Positions 34,402 through 44,005 of a DNA stretch of 64,000 bases are shown one piece after another. The stretch spans positions 1 to 64,000 of the forward strand of contig JAPYNO010000060.1 of the NCBI GenBank assembly GCA_028283025.1, read 5' to 3'. The position numbers and the translations under genes were made by a program. Every line of letters begins with the position of its first letter. Positions within the stretch are counted from its first letter, which is position 1. The stretch is from Pseudomonadales bacterium. GTDB taxonomy: Bacteria; Pseudomonadota; Gammaproteobacteria; Pseudomonadales; Azotimanducaceae. The notes under the pieces are model-generated. The model saw only the letters and a list, made by a program, of their open reading frames with translations, was not told the origin of the DNA and searched no databases.

Positions 34402-34647
34402 ATGCGTAGTGTATCAATCTCCGAACTCTACCCCGATGAAATACATCGCCTTGAACGTATTGTCCTCGTTCAGACGCATGTGAGACTTCTTGGGGCCTTA
34501 GAAGGACTTAACTGGCCTCTTCCAGGGATGAGCCGGTCACAAGGTGGCAGCTATTGGTGTGCGTAGGGTATCCTGTGCTTGCAGTGCCAGATGATTTTGA
34601 GATACTCGCTGTATTGCAAGCGCAGAACGCAAAAGTACAGGCGTAAG
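34402..34647 (+). pseudogene. Small gene upstream of the methylase, probably frameshifted
   Basis: ATG 34402 with GGAG nine bases upstream encodes 54 residues (SVSISELYPDEIHRLERIV, then LEGLNWPLPGM) and stops at 34566. Shortly before that stop a second frame becomes protein-like (VGYPVLAVPDDFEILAVLQA) and ends TAA at 34647, 5 bp before the methylase ATG. One frameshift near 34530-34560 would join them into an 81-residue protein directly upstream of the methylase, where RM control proteins or small helpers often lie. Neither half matches anything I know. Confidence 0.4.
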
Positions 34648-34652
34648 AAACT

Positions 34653-35546
34653 ATGATGCTGCCGCATCCCATACCTTATCAAGGTAGCAAGCGAAAGCTG
34701 GCGCCAACGATTGCAAAATATATTCCTAGGCGCACTACGCGGCTCTTTGAGCCATTCGCGGGTTCCGCAGCCATGACAATTTATGTAGCCTTCTACGGAC
34801 TGGCGCATGAATTTGTAGTTGGCGACAGCTTAAAGCCGATGGTAGACCTGCTCCGCCGAATGGTGGAGAACCCTAAACCCACTGCCGACAGGTACCGAGA
34901 AATCTGGGAAGGTCAAACACGCGACAACTGTGCCTATTTCAATGAAATCAGGAATAGGTATAACGAGCAACAGGACCCTTTGGATTTGCTTTACTTGATT
35001 TGTAGGTGCGTCAAGAACGCGGTGCGTTTTAATGGCAATGGTCGGTTTACTCAATCTGTGGATAAGCGGCGTCTTGGAATGCATCCGGACAAGATGCAAA
35101 GCGCGGTGATTGGCGTGTCAAGAATTCTTCGCGGGCGGATTGAGTTTCGTTGCGGTGATTGGATGGAAACCACCGTTGATGCAACACCTTCCGACTTTGT
35201 ATATATGGATCCTCCTTACTTGGGAACTTCGATAGGCAGGGACAAGCGGTACCACCAGCAAATCTTGTTGGATGAATTGGTAGAAGGATTGTGGCACCTT
35301 AGGAATAGGTGTGTGCCATTCGCGCTCTCATACGACGGAATGACAGGGGAAAGGGAGTACGGGCCTCCGCTGCCTTGTGAACTTGGGCTGGTTCGTCTTC
35401 TTCTCCATGCGGGTACATCTTCTCAGTCAACCTTGTCAGGTCGAAATGAACAGACTATCGAGAGCCTGTACGTGACACCTGATCTCGCGCAACCTGTTGA
35501 AGGCGTTCTCCGACTGAAATCCGAGCAGACTGAGCTATGTGTGTGA
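34653..35546 (+). CDS. DNA adenine methylase of a restriction-modification system
   Basis: 297 aa, Dam/D12-class N6-adenine methyltransferase. Residues 5-20 give PIPYQGSKRKLAPTI. The SAM-binding motif I is LFEPFAGSAAM at about 30, and the catalytic motif IV is YMDPPYLG at about 184. It carries a specificity insert between them (about 60-170). ATG 34653. Convergent with the HNH endonuclease gene with a 12-bp overlap of 3' ends, a frequent RM arrangement. The recognition sequence cannot be read from the protein. Confidence 0.9.
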   Translation: MMLPHPIPYQGSKRKLAPTIAKYIPRRTTRLFEPFAGSAAMTIYVAFYGLAHEFVVGDSLKPMVDLLRRMVENPKPTADRYREIWEGQTRDNCAYFNEIRNRYNEQQDPLDLLYLICRCVKNAVRFNGNGRFTQSVDKRRLGMHPDKMQSAVIGVSRILRGRIEFRCGDWMETTVDATPSDFVYMDPPYLGTSIGRDKRYHQQILLDELVEGLWHLRNRCVPFALSYDGMTGEREYGPPLPCELGLVRLLLHAGTSSQSTLSGRNEQTIESLYVTPDLAQPVEGVLRLKSEQTELCV

Positions 35547-36257
35547 AATTTTCTTGAGAAGTGCGGCGACTGTCAGATCATCGGCTTCTGCTCTTTTTCT
35601 CAGCCTCTCAAAAGCCGCGACCTCGGTCCTGCCTCGCCATTCGATATCCACGCGACGGACAGGTTCGCCAGCGACATGTTCATAGTTTTCAGGAAACGCC
35701 CAAAAGCACTTGCGACAGATTGCCTCATCCTTGATGAAACGCCAGTTTTCGCATTGCTCGCACGACCAAGACTTTGCTCGCTGTCCCGATGAATCGATTA
35801 GCATGAATTCCTCGATTTCGTCTAATTCATGTCCTTTCTCTCCGGCGACTTCATAGGGAATTCGGTGGTCAATTTGCAGGTATCTCGGATGCAGCGTTTC
35901 TCCCGTAAACGCATCTTGAGATTCGTATCTTTCAACCAGCCTTGCCTTGAACTTCTTTGGAAAAGACTTCCTGCCGCCAATTCGCCCGAATTTGATGTCT
36001 TCCGGGTCCCCAAATTGATAGGCAGCTATGTCTCGACCTGTCGCTGTGCTTTTCACAGCATAGGTATGGATCGGGATTCCTTGCTCGCGCACATCCCTAA
36101 TAGCCCTCGGCGGATGGTCATAGTCGTACAGGGTAGATAGTTCTTCTGTCGTGATGTAGCCATGTTCAATGATGTGCTCGACTACAGTGCGCGCCCGCTT
36201 ACCGGTGACTTTGGCGCACAGGTCAAGAATTTTCGGGCTGACTTCCTTTTCAGCGAT
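35535..36257 (-). CDS. HNH restriction endonuclease lacking a canonical start codon
   Basis: About 240 aa. The N-terminal helical module (KILDLCAKVTGKRARTVVEH, HPPRAIRDVREQGIP) is followed by a strand-rich linker and an HNH core (TGETLHPRYLQIDHRIPYEVAG). A C-terminal Cys-rich zinc knuckle (SCEQCENW, ICRKCFWAFPENYEHVAG) completes the HNH fold seen in type II enzymes. The frame stays open to 36266 but contains no ATG, GTG or TTG before a GTG at 36092, which would remove the N-terminal module. ATC at 36257 (ATC GCT GAA) sits where ATG GCT GAA would be expected, so the start may have been lost by a single substitution. Confidence 0.75.
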   Translation of the reverse strand: MAEKEVSPKILDLCAKVTGKRARTVVEHIIEHGYITTEELSTLYDYDHPPRAIRDVREQGIPIHTYAVKSTATGRDIAAYQFGDPEDIKFGRIGGRKSFPKKFKARLVERYESQDAFTGETLHPRYLQIDHRIPYEVAGEKGHELDEIEEFMLIDSSGQRAKSWSCEQCENWRFIKDEAICRKCFWAFPENYEHVAGEPVRRVDIEWRGRTEVAAFERLRKRAEADDLTVAALLKKISHT

Positions 36258-36393
36258 GGTCTTTCTTCAGCAGGAAATAGAATGCTTGAATATACAGAAC
36301 TTCGTTTGAAAAGGCGTCCACCAGTGTGACCACTTGTGGGTGCTTTGGTACGGTATTATCAGTCTGATGGAGCACTGGTCGGAGTGCCAATTC

Positions 36394-37296
36394 ATGCGAC
36401 TCATCACCTTTCAACACGATAGCAGCACGCGCCTCGGCGCGATCAAGCGTGGCTGCGTGGTGGATCTCAATGCGAATGATGCCAAGATACCGCCCGACAT
36501 GCTCGCGCTCTTGCGGGGCGGCGAGACAATGCTCGGGCGCGCCAAAGAGGTGGTGGAGAAGGGGGATGCGCGCCTGTCTGTGGACGATGTGCATCTGTGC
36601 TGCCCGCTGCCGTCTCCGCCTCGAATCTTCGCCGTTGGCGTGAACTATCTCGACCATTTCAATGAAATACCCGAAGATGAGCGGGCAGCGCGCAATATGT
36701 CTTTGCCGAAGCGCCCACTCATTTTCAACAAGCAGACGACCTCTGCCAACGGACCGTTCGACAGCATTGTGCTACCGGCCGAATCCACCGAGCTTGACCA
36801 TGAAGCCGAGCTTGGCGTTGTCATCGGCAAGACCTGCCGGCGCGTGCCGTGCGAGCAGGCTCACCGTGTCATCGCTGGCTACACCATCGTCAACGATGTC
36901 TCGGTGCGCGATTGGCAGCGCGCCGCGCCCACCATGACCATGGGCAAGTCGTGGGACACACACTGCCCCATGGGGCCGGCGCTCGTGACGCAAGACGAAG
37001 TGCCCGATCCACTGAATTTGCAGGTGCGTCTCACTGTCGATGGGGAGGAGCGACAGAACTTCAACACCGGCGAGATGCTGTTCAAGATCGACGAGCAGAT
37101 TGCCTATCTGTCAACAGCTTTCACGCTACTTCCGGGTGATGTCATCACAACTGGCACATCAAAAGGCGTCGCCGCCTATCGGCCTGGTCAGCCATGGCTG
37201 AAGGCTGGGCAGTATGTGCGCGTTGAGATCGAAGGCCTTGGCTATATCGAAAACCAAATTGTCAAGGACGACGCCAAGAGTTTTATCAGCGCATGA
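36394..37296 (+). CDS. Fumarylacetoacetate hydrolase family protein
   Basis: 300 aa. The C-terminal FAH fold begins with FAVGVNYLDHFNE (about 80). Metal ligands appear as HEAELGVVIG (two Glu) and NDVSVRDWQ (Asp). GKSWDTHCPMGP and ITTGTSKGV complete the signature. Members cleave or isomerise 2-oxo acids: acylpyruvases, and HpaG-type isomerases of the homoprotocatechuate pathway. The convergent neighbour is a HpaH-type hydratase, which fits the HpaG role, but substrate is not provable here. Start ATG 36394 (MRLITFQHD); 20 more in-frame residues upstream look spurious. An 11/12 repeat match lies at 36953. Confidence 0.87.
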   Translation: MRLITFQHDSSTRLGAIKRGCVVDLNANDAKIPPDMLALLRGGETMLGRAKEVVEKGDARLSVDDVHLCCPLPSPPRIFAVGVNYLDHFNEIPEDERAARNMSLPKRPLIFNKQTTSANGPFDSIVLPAESTELDHEAELGVVIGKTCRRVPCEQAHRVIAGYTIVNDVSVRDWQRAAPTMTMGKSWDTHCPMGPALVTQDEVPDPLNLQVRLTVDGEERQNFNTGEMLFKIDEQIAYLSTAFTLLPGDVITTGTSKGVAAYRPGQPWLKAGQYVRVEIEGLGYIENQIVKDDAKSFISA

Positions 37297-37328
37297 CGCA
37301 CTCGGCTGGGAGATGCCTGCCGAATCGC

Positions 37329-38132
37329 TCAGCGAAACCAGAGCTCGACATCGCCGAGCCCTTGATCGAAACGGGCGACAAAATGATCGCCGGGTGCGGC
37401 CCGTACTAGGCGGATGAAAGAGCCGGAAAGAATGGTGTGACCAGGCTCGAAGGTGACGCCGCCAAGCGCGCCGAGCTTATTCGCAAGCCACGCGATGGCA
37501 TTGATGGGGTTGCCCATCACCTGTGTCGCCATGCCGGACTCCGCAGGCTCCCCATTGCGGATGCAGGTGCCGCGCACCTCGGCGATGTTGATGTCCCGCA
37601 GATCCATGGGATTGCCGCCGAGAACCACCGCGCCACAGGAAGCAAGGTCGGCGACCGTGTCGAAAATGCTTGAGTCCTTGCGTCTGCCTTCCTCGGCGAT
37701 GCGGAAATCCACAAGCTCGATAGCGGGCAGGACGAAGTCGGTGGCGCGTATGACATCGGCGGTGTTGACGCCGGGCCCGCGCAGCGACGCCTTCATCACG
37801 AAGGCGATTTCGATTTCAAGGGCTGGTGCCAGAAACTGCGCCATGTCGAGCGTCGATGCCTCGGGCAGGAAAAAATTATCAAGCAGCGCACTGAAATCCG
37901 GCTCATTGTGATTGGTGAGCACCTGCATCACCTTAGAGGTGAGCCCGACCTTGTAGCCCTTGATACGGCGTCCTTCAGCGAGTTGCTGCTCAATGAATCG
38001 CTGCTGGATACCATAGGCATCCTCAATATCGGCATCAGGGAAGGTCATTGAAAGTGGCGGCAGCTGTCGTTTGTCTGTGAACGCCGTATGCAGAAGCTGC
38101 GCGCCTTGGGTGATTTGTTCTGGTGTCAACAT
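37329..38132 (-). CDS. hpaH: 2-oxo-hept-4-ene-1,7-dioate hydratase-like enzyme
   Basis: 267 aa, hydratase/decarboxylase family. The N-terminal helix is followed by AYGIQQRFIEQ, the substrate-loop GRRIKGYKVGLTSKVMQ, the metal-site strand LEIEIAFVMK, the second ligand strand PAIELVDFRI, and the C-terminal GGVTFEPGHTILSGSF. These suit HpaH/MhpD enzymes that hydrate oxo-enoates in meta-cleavage pathways. Length is typical. It lies 32 bp tail-to-tail from the FAH-family gene. The rest of a homoprotocatechuate pathway is not in the window, so exact substrate is uncertain. Confidence 0.8.
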   Translation of the reverse strand: MLTPEQITQGAQLLHTAFTDKRQLPPLSMTFPDADIEDAYGIQQRFIEQQLAEGRRIKGYKVGLTSKVMQVLTNHNEPDFSALLDNFFLPEASTLDMAQFLAPALEIEIAFVMKASLRGPGVNTADVIRATDFVLPAIELVDFRIAEEGRRKDSSIFDTVADLASCGAVVLGGNPMDLRDINIAEVRGTCIRNGEPAESGMATQVMGNPINAIAWLANKLGALGGVTFEPGHTILSGSFIRLVRAAPGDHFVARFDQGLGDVELWFR

Positions 38133-38165
38133 GCGTACTTGAAATTGGTCGTGTTCATTGGTCGC

Positions 38166-41100
38166 TCAAGGTGGCAGTGGCACTTTCAACAGTTCCGGCG
38201 TGCTTGTCAAGAACAGGGCGGCGATGATCGGGCGGCTTTCGATTGCATTGAAGATGCGTGCATAGCGTGCAAGCTGCCCCTCGTGCTCGGCAATTTGCCG
38301 GGCGCGAAAATCGGTGCGCGATTCCTTGCTGCGCGGTCTTGCGGTCTTGTAGTCGATGATGTAGCGGATGCCATCTTCCACAAAGGTTCGGTCAACGCGG
38401 ACATTGACAAGGCGCCCGCTCAGATAGGCCGAAAAGCTCGCTTCGGATTGCCCGGATTCGCGTTTGCCAAGTATCCACTGGCAGTCCTTGTGCTGAAGTG
38501 CGCGGCTGATGTGGCGAATGGCTTGTGGGAGCAGACGCTTTTCAAGAGAGGCATCTGACGTGCCTTGCATGAGCGAGCGGCGCACAACCGGCTCGATTTC
38601 ATGGATGCGTGCTTCGGGCGCCATATCCGAGCTATGCTCTGCAAGCCAGCGCAACGCCTCGTGAACAGCGTTGCCCACCATAATCGGCGGGCTTGGCGTC
38701 CAAGGCTCGTGACCTGAAGGCGTGGGCGTTTCGCTGTGGTCGCTCGCCATCGGGATCATGGCGGTGTCGAGTTTTATTTCCACAAGCGGGCTTTCTGGCT
38801 GCCATGCCCAACCTGGGCGCAGGCGTTCGAGCTTGGGTCGCTCGCTTGTGTAGGCGTCTGCCGTGACCGCGCGATCATCTGCTAAGTGCAGCTTCGCTTC
38901 GGTGCGCACAGCCTCCCAAATTGGCGCGAGCAGCGCATCTGCTTTCGGTGCGGCGGAGTCAGTGAGGCGTGGCCTACCCTTGTGAAGTTCAATCGCATGA
39001 TCGGGCAAGGTTGCTGTCAGACACAGACTCTTACGCGCCCGGGTCACCGCCACATAGAGGACACGCTCGGTTTCGGCGCGGGCGCGCGCCTTGTGCTCAT
39101 GGGCAAGCCAGTCGTAGAGTGAGCCGTCCTGGCCGCTGCCGTGGCGGGTGGCGGCGAGTAGCCCTTCGGGAGTCTGGTGCCAACGCATGCTTGGCCGTTC
39201 GTCCGCTCGTGGCAATCGCGAAATGAAAGGCACGAGCACATGGTCGAACTCAAGGCCTTTCGCCTGGTGAATGGTCATGACAATGAGCTTTGAATCTGAC
39301 AGCGAAGGCGCGTAGAGGTCGGCAATGGAGCGATCAAGCGCTTCAAAGTCAATCCAATTGATCCCTTGCGCTTCAATCAATGCGAGCAATGCCTCGACCG
39401 ACTTGCGCGCACGATGCTCGCCATGGACGGCGGCGAAGCCGATCATGATCCAGGCGCGCTCAAGCAGCGGCCGTGGCGACTCCTTCTGGTATTGCGCACG
39501 CAGATTATGCAGCAGTGGCAGGCATCTTTGCACGGCGTCGCGTTCTACAGGTGCAAGCGCAGATTCGAAGGGCTGGCTCTTGATTGCGGCAGCAAGGCTC
39601 GCGCCGCTACCCGTCAGACGAGCGAGCTTCAGGAGGCTCGCAAGCGACAAGCCGACCACAGGGCTGCGCAGCAGCGAGAAGTTCGCCAAGCGGTCGCGCG
39701 GTTTGGCGATGGCACGCGCGAGTGTCAGCATATCGCGAACCGCGGGCTCATCGGCGAGCCGGTCGAGTTCCGAGCCTTGATAATCGATCCCTTGGTCGCG
39801 AAGAGCGCTGAGCAGGATTGGCGCTTGCGTGCGATTGCGTAAGAGAATCGCCACCTCGTCATTGGGTTCGGTCTGCACAAGGCGGCGCGCTGTCTCGGCG
39901 ACGAATAGAGACTCTTCGCGAAGCTCGTGTGATGCACGTTGCGGGCTTTGGAAGAGATGTACGCTCGCTCCGAGATGGCTGCCTAGCCGCTCCTCGCGCT
40001 TGATTGAAGCGGCTGGCGAATAGCTCACCAAGCCTGTGGCAAGGTCAACTTCGCGCTTGGCGGCCTGCGCAAACACCTTGTTCACCCAGTCAACGAGCAA
40101 GGCGTGCGAGCGAAAATTGGTTTCGAGCTTGGCTGGCCGCAGCACAATGCTGCGCTGACTTTGGTCGATCAAGCGCCCCATGCCTTCGCGCTCGGCCAAA
40201 TAGAAAAGTCCAACTTCGGCCTCGCGGAAACCATAGATTGACTGCATCGGATCGCCCACTGCAAATGCGCTGCGGTCTTCGCCCGGCATCCATTCGCGCA
40301 CGAGGCTGTGCAGGAAATCGGCTTGCGTGACCGAGGTGTCTTGAAACTCATCGACGAGCACATGTTTGATTGAATAGTCGAGCGCGATAATGAGGTCGGT
40401 TGGCAGCTCATCTGTGCCAAGCGAGCGAGTCGCGCCGAAGCCAAGCTCCACGAGGTCCACAAACCCTCGCTGCGCAAAGAGTGCGCGCAGCTCACCCTGC
40501 GCGAGTGCAAGGCACGCCTCGATTATGTCGATTCGAGCTTTTTCGTGAGCATCTGGCGTCAGGTCGGGAAACACCCGTGCGGCCTGCAATGCTTGCGTGT
40601 CCCTGCCTGCGAGCCCATCGAGCAGGGCTTGCAGGCATTGTTTTTGATGCTGATCGAGGTTCGCTGGCGGACGCTTGCGAAGATCGCCCTTTTGAGTCAG
40701 GCTAAGATTCGCGATGCGCCGCCAGGCTTGCGGGTCAGCCAGGGCGTCGTCAGCATGACCGTCTGCCTTGCGTGAGACGGGCAAGCTGGCGAGCGCGGTA
40801 AAGTCGCTCGCTTGAAAATCATTTCCGAGATCATCTTCGAGTGTGCGCCAAAGCTTCAGCATTTTCTCGCTCAGCCATTGCGGTGGGCGGGCAAAGCTGT
40901 AGAGCGCCGCTGGTCGCCATTGATCGCGCCGTGCGAGTAAATCGACGATTTGGCGTTTGACGCGCGCTTGATTGAATTGCTCAAGAGCGAGCATTCGCAC
41001 CACTGGCGCCGTGTCCGAGCGGCCTCGCATGATGCGTGCGAAAACGCGCTCAACTGCTTCTTCATAGCAGTGGCGTGCATCCTGCACGAGCCCGGTGCCA

Positions 41101-41516
41101 GGGGCGATGTGCGCTTCGATCGGGGAGGCTTCGACGAGGCTGCGGCGAAAGCTTTCGATGGTCTGAATCTTCAGGCGAGAAGGATTGGCCACAACCTCCC
41201 AGCCGCTGGCATCGGATTTGCGGCGCGCTCTTTTCGCGGCTTGGGCGAGATGCGCTGGCTGTGCTGAATCCGGGGCCTTGAGGCTGGCAAGAATCCGCTC
41301 CCGCATTTCCGCTGTCGCTTTTCGCGTGAAGGTGATCGCGAGTATTTCCTCGGGTTTTTCGACAAGGCTCAATAGCTCAAGATAGCGAGTCACCAGCAGG
41401 GTGGTCTTGCCAGAGCCTGCTGGCGCGCGCAGTATCCAATTCGTATGCGGTGCGGTGACTTGCGTGCGCACCGCTTGGTCGCTGAATGTCTGTTCTTGCC
41501 CTTGCCCTTGTATCAC
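38166..41516 (-). CDS. UvrD/AddA-type helicase-nuclease for double-strand break repair
   Basis: 1116 aa. SF1 helicase motifs: Walker A RAPAGSGKTT (about 29-38), ITFTRKATAEM (about 60), VDEFQDT (about 400), AVGDPMQSIYGFR, LETNFRSH, and late VMTIHQAKGLEFDHV and YVAVTRAR. A RecB-type PD-(D/E)XK nuclease closes the protein (YIIDYKTARP at about 1055). GTG 41516 overlaps the stop of the upstream nuclease gene (GTGA), so I reject the longer TTG frame to 41570. It forms an AddAB-like pair with its neighbour and probably replaces RecBCD here. Confidence 0.9.
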   Translation of the reverse strand: MIQGQGQEQTFSDQAVRTQVTAPHTNWILRAPAGSGKTTLLVTRYLELLSLVEKPEEILAITFTRKATAEMRERILASLKAPDSAQPAHLAQAAKRARRKSDASGWEVVANPSRLKIQTIESFRRSLVEASPIEAHIAPGTGLVQDARHCYEEAVERVFARIMRGRSDTAPVVRMLALEQFNQARVKRQIVDLLARRDQWRPAALYSFARPPQWLSEKMLKLWRTLEDDLGNDFQASDFTALASLPVSRKADGHADDALADPQAWRRIANLSLTQKGDLRKRPPANLDQHQKQCLQALLDGLAGRDTQALQAARVFPDLTPDAHEKARIDIIEACLALAQGELRALFAQRGFVDLVELGFGATRSLGTDELPTDLIIALDYSIKHVLVDEFQDTSVTQADFLHSLVREWMPGEDRSAFAVGDPMQSIYGFREAEVGLFYLAEREGMGRLIDQSQRSIVLRPAKLETNFRSHALLVDWVNKVFAQAAKREVDLATGLVSYSPAASIKREERLGSHLGASVHLFQSPQRASHELREESLFVAETARRLVQTEPNDEVAILLRNRTQAPILLSALRDQGIDYQGSELDRLADEPAVRDMLTLARAIAKPRDRLANFSLLRSPVVGLSLASLLKLARLTGSGASLAAAIKSQPFESALAPVERDAVQRCLPLLHNLRAQYQKESPRPLLERAWIMIGFAAVHGEHRARKSVEALLALIEAQGINWIDFEALDRSIADLYAPSLSDSKLIVMTIHQAKGLEFDHVLVPFISRLPRADERPSMRWHQTPEGLLAATRHGSGQDGSLYDWLAHEHKARARAETERVLYVAVTRARKSLCLTATLPDHAIELHKGRPRLTDSAAPKADALLAPIWEAVRTEAKLHLADDRAVTADAYTSERPKLERLRPGWAWQPESPLVEIKLDTAMIPMASDHSETPTPSGHEPWTPSPPIMVGNAVHEALRWLAEHSSDMAPEARIHEIEPVVRRSLMQGTSDASLEKRLLPQAIRHISRALQHKDCQWILGKRESGQSEASFSAYLSGRLVNVRVDRTFVEDGIRYIIDYKTARPRSKESRTDFRARQIAEHEGQLARYARIFNAIESRPIIAALFLTSTPELLKVPLPP

Positions 41517-44005
41517 TGGCTCGCCCCTTGGCCGATCCGGCAGAGCGGACGCACATGACAATTTTTGCAAGCGTCAGACCTTGGTGTGACGCTCGCCGCG
41601 CCACTTAAGAAATCTCGAAGAAGCGCCCGTACCTGGCCGCCGCTTTCGCTTAAGATCTGGTCGTGGGCATGGCGCTCTATCTGGCGTGGCACCAAGCGTG
41701 CATCAGTGCTGCAATGGCGATACCCCGCCTGCTCGGCACTGCTTGTCTGACCAAATGCGAGCGACAGGATTTCAATGCCGCGCGCCTCGCGCAAAGCCTC
41801 CGCGTAGAGCGGTAGCTGCGGTTCGTGCAGCCCCGCATTGGCACTGAGCTTCGTGAGCGCGGGCGGCGAAGTCTTGTAGTCAGTGATGACCCAGCGGCCG
41901 GTTTCGATGTCTTGGTCAAGTCGATCTACTTTCAGACGAAGCGCCATGCCTTCGAGCGTGACTGCGACCTCAAGCTCTGTTTGCAGCTCAGCATAGGGGG
42001 GGCGCTTGAGGTCCGCTGCAAACCATGCTCGCACGACCTCACTGACCGCAGCGATATGGCCGCTGCGAAGTCGCGCAGGTACGCAAGGCATGATGGTGTC
42101 TATCGCCTGTGTGGCTGCAACCTTGGCAATGCCGTCAAGATCTGGCTGGCGCGCGAGTGCCAACTGGTCGGGTAGGTCTCGATAGGCGAGCTCAAGCGCG
42201 AGGTGCATAGCACTACCAATCGCGCGCGCATCCGGCAGCTCGGACGCTTCGATGACTTCCTCGATGCCGAGCCTGTGCCGCGCAAACGCACGAAACGCGC
42301 AGTTCGACTGGTCTCGAACAAGCGCGGCGGTGGCCTCGCGCTCACCCGCCTCGCAAGGAGGCGCTTGATGGTCGTCTGTGGCGACGAGCGTCGCTGCTTC
42401 GGCCGCCATGTAGGGGTGCGCGTACTCGGTGCGCTCGCGATGGCGCTTGTCGAGGAAGAATTCAGGGGTCGTGTGGATGGCATCGGGCAGCAGTGCGCTC
42501 GCGCCGTGGTGCTCATCGCCATCGAATTGCGCATAGCTGAATACGATGCTCGGCGCACAATCTTCAAGCTTGACCATGATGCGGCGAGCAAGACGCAGGC
42601 GCGAGTCTGGCGTGACGCCGGGAACACCTGCGGCGCGTTGCGAGCTTCGAGGCAGAAACGGATTGGCGGCACTTGGCGCAGGCCAGTCCGCGCCGCGCAT
42701 ACCGGCAATCCACAGGTGCGAGAAGCGAAATTCACTCGCATCTTCAATATCGAGCACACGAATAGGTGCGCCGCTTCGCTGTACCTCGTGATAGCGCTCG
42801 CGCGCCGCGCGCTCGAGTCTCTGTAGCACTTCTTCGGCATTGGCGTCAGGCATGAAGCTTGCGGCGCGCGCCAGTTCTGCTGCCAAGGCGCCGAGGGCTG
42901 AGGCGTGTTGAAAGGTCACGCTGTCGAATTGCGCGCCAGTCGGCCAGGAAACCAATTGCAGGATGCGCTGAAAAGTCGCAAGCCAGGCTGAGACCGGGCG
43001 TTTTCGTTTTGCGCGAGCACCTAGGCGCGTTGCCTTGGAGAAATCAAGAAAAGGTGAGTCGAGCAGGGAATCGGCTTCATGCGGGCGCACGCCAACAACG
43101 AGCCAGCGCAGAAACAGCAGCGCGTGGTGGCAGACGGCGAAGGTGTGAAGTGGTGCGCCGCCTGCGATGTCGAATAGGCGTCCGTCGTCTGGCGCAGGCG
43201 TGCGCTCAGGATAGAGCATGTTGCTGATATGTCGCTCGACTTGAAAGCGGCGTGCGCCTAAGTTTGGGAAAGCGATGCCAATAGCGACCGGCGTTTTGGC
43301 CGCTTCAAGGCATTGCCGCGCCCACAGTGCGATGGTGCGAAGTTCGTCCTCAAGCTGCTCGAATTCGACTAGGCGCGGCGTGCTGCTCGCACTTTCATGC
43401 GTGAGTACTGAGAATTTGGTGAGTTGCCTCAAGTTCGACAATTGAGCGATGAGGTCGGCTTCAACCGGGGATGGTCGATGCGCATCGCCAAATCCCCATG
43501 CAATCAATGGCTTGTGAGGATGCCAGTCGCCTTGTGAAAGCGCCGCGAGCAGCGCATCGGTAATCTCGGCTTCTGTGACGAGCGATTCGGCTTGCAAGAC
43601 AGTCTGCACCGATTGCGCCCACTCCCGGAACACGAGCGTGTTGCTCGTCTCAAGATGCGCCGCTTCGTCGCTTGTCAAGCGGAATTGATGCTGCAGCCTC
43701 CAAGCGCGCGCGATGTCGGCGTACCAGTTCTCGCTGCCTTCGAGCTGTGCGGGTGCGAGGGAGAGAAACAGCGCGCGCTGCATCGCAGGCGATAAGATGC
43801 GCGAAGTCGGGCGCATGCGTGCGAGCAGCGACTCGCCCTCGCGCAGCGCATAGGCGCTGAGTGTTGTCACATCAGGCCGCGCCCATGCGCGCATCCCGCG
43901 CGCAAGCTGCCAATGGCCGTAGGCTTCTTCCACCGCGCGCGCGATGCGCCGGTTCGGAGTCACCGTCTGCGATGCTTCGATCTTGGCGGCGAGCGCTTCG
44001 TTCAT
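41513..44005 (-). CDS. AddB-like PD-(D/E)XK nuclease, DNA repair protein
   Basis: 830 aa from ATG 44005 (MNEALAAKIEASQTVTPNRRIARA). The VTPNRR start is typical of the AddB-like probable DNA-repair family. The middle contains helicase-like but degenerate segments (WIAGMRGADWPAPSAANPFLP). The nuclease carries CAFRAFARHRLG at about 620, a VITDYKTSPP motif at about 706, and a C-terminal DACKNCHVRPLC. The single upstream Cys plus three downstream Cys fit a 4Fe-4S nuclease. ATG 44083 would add 26 residues of Ser/Ala repeat (SASVSASASV) from a CACTGG microsatellite and seems less likely. Overlaps the helicase gene by 4 bp. Confidence 0.87.
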   Translation of the reverse strand: MNEALAAKIEASQTVTPNRRIARAVEEAYGHWQLARGMRAWARPDVTTLSAYALREGESLLARMRPTSRILSPAMQRALFLSLAPAQLEGSENWYADIARAWRLQHQFRLTSDEAAHLETSNTLVFREWAQSVQTVLQAESLVTEAEITDALLAALSQGDWHPHKPLIAWGFGDAHRPSPVEADLIAQLSNLRQLTKFSVLTHESASSTPRLVEFEQLEDELRTIALWARQCLEAAKTPVAIGIAFPNLGARRFQVERHISNMLYPERTPAPDDGRLFDIAGGAPLHTFAVCHHALLFLRWLVVGVRPHEADSLLDSPFLDFSKATRLGARAKRKRPVSAWLATFQRILQLVSWPTGAQFDSVTFQHASALGALAAELARAASFMPDANAEEVLQRLERAARERYHEVQRSGAPIRVLDIEDASEFRFSHLWIAGMRGADWPAPSAANPFLPRSSQRAAGVPGVTPDSRLRLARRIMVKLEDCAPSIVFSYAQFDGDEHHGASALLPDAIHTTPEFFLDKRHRERTEYAHPYMAAEAATLVATDDHQAPPCEAGEREATAALVRDQSNCAFRAFARHRLGIEEVIEASELPDARAIGSAMHLALELAYRDLPDQLALARQPDLDGIAKVAATQAIDTIMPCVPARLRSGHIAAVSEVVRAWFAADLKRPPYAELQTELEVAVTLEGMALRLKVDRLDQDIETGRWVITDYKTSPPALTKLSANAGLHEPQLPLYAEALREARGIEILSLAFGQTSSAEQAGYRHCSTDARLVPRQIERHAHDQILSESGGQVRALLRDFLSGAASVTPRSDACKNCHVRPLCRIGQGASQ

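Noticed and set aside
36250..36657. Minus-strand frame ending VLYIQAFYFLLKKDHR upstream of the HNH gene
   Set aside because: Most of it is antisense to the FAH-family gene; only the last few residues look protein-like.
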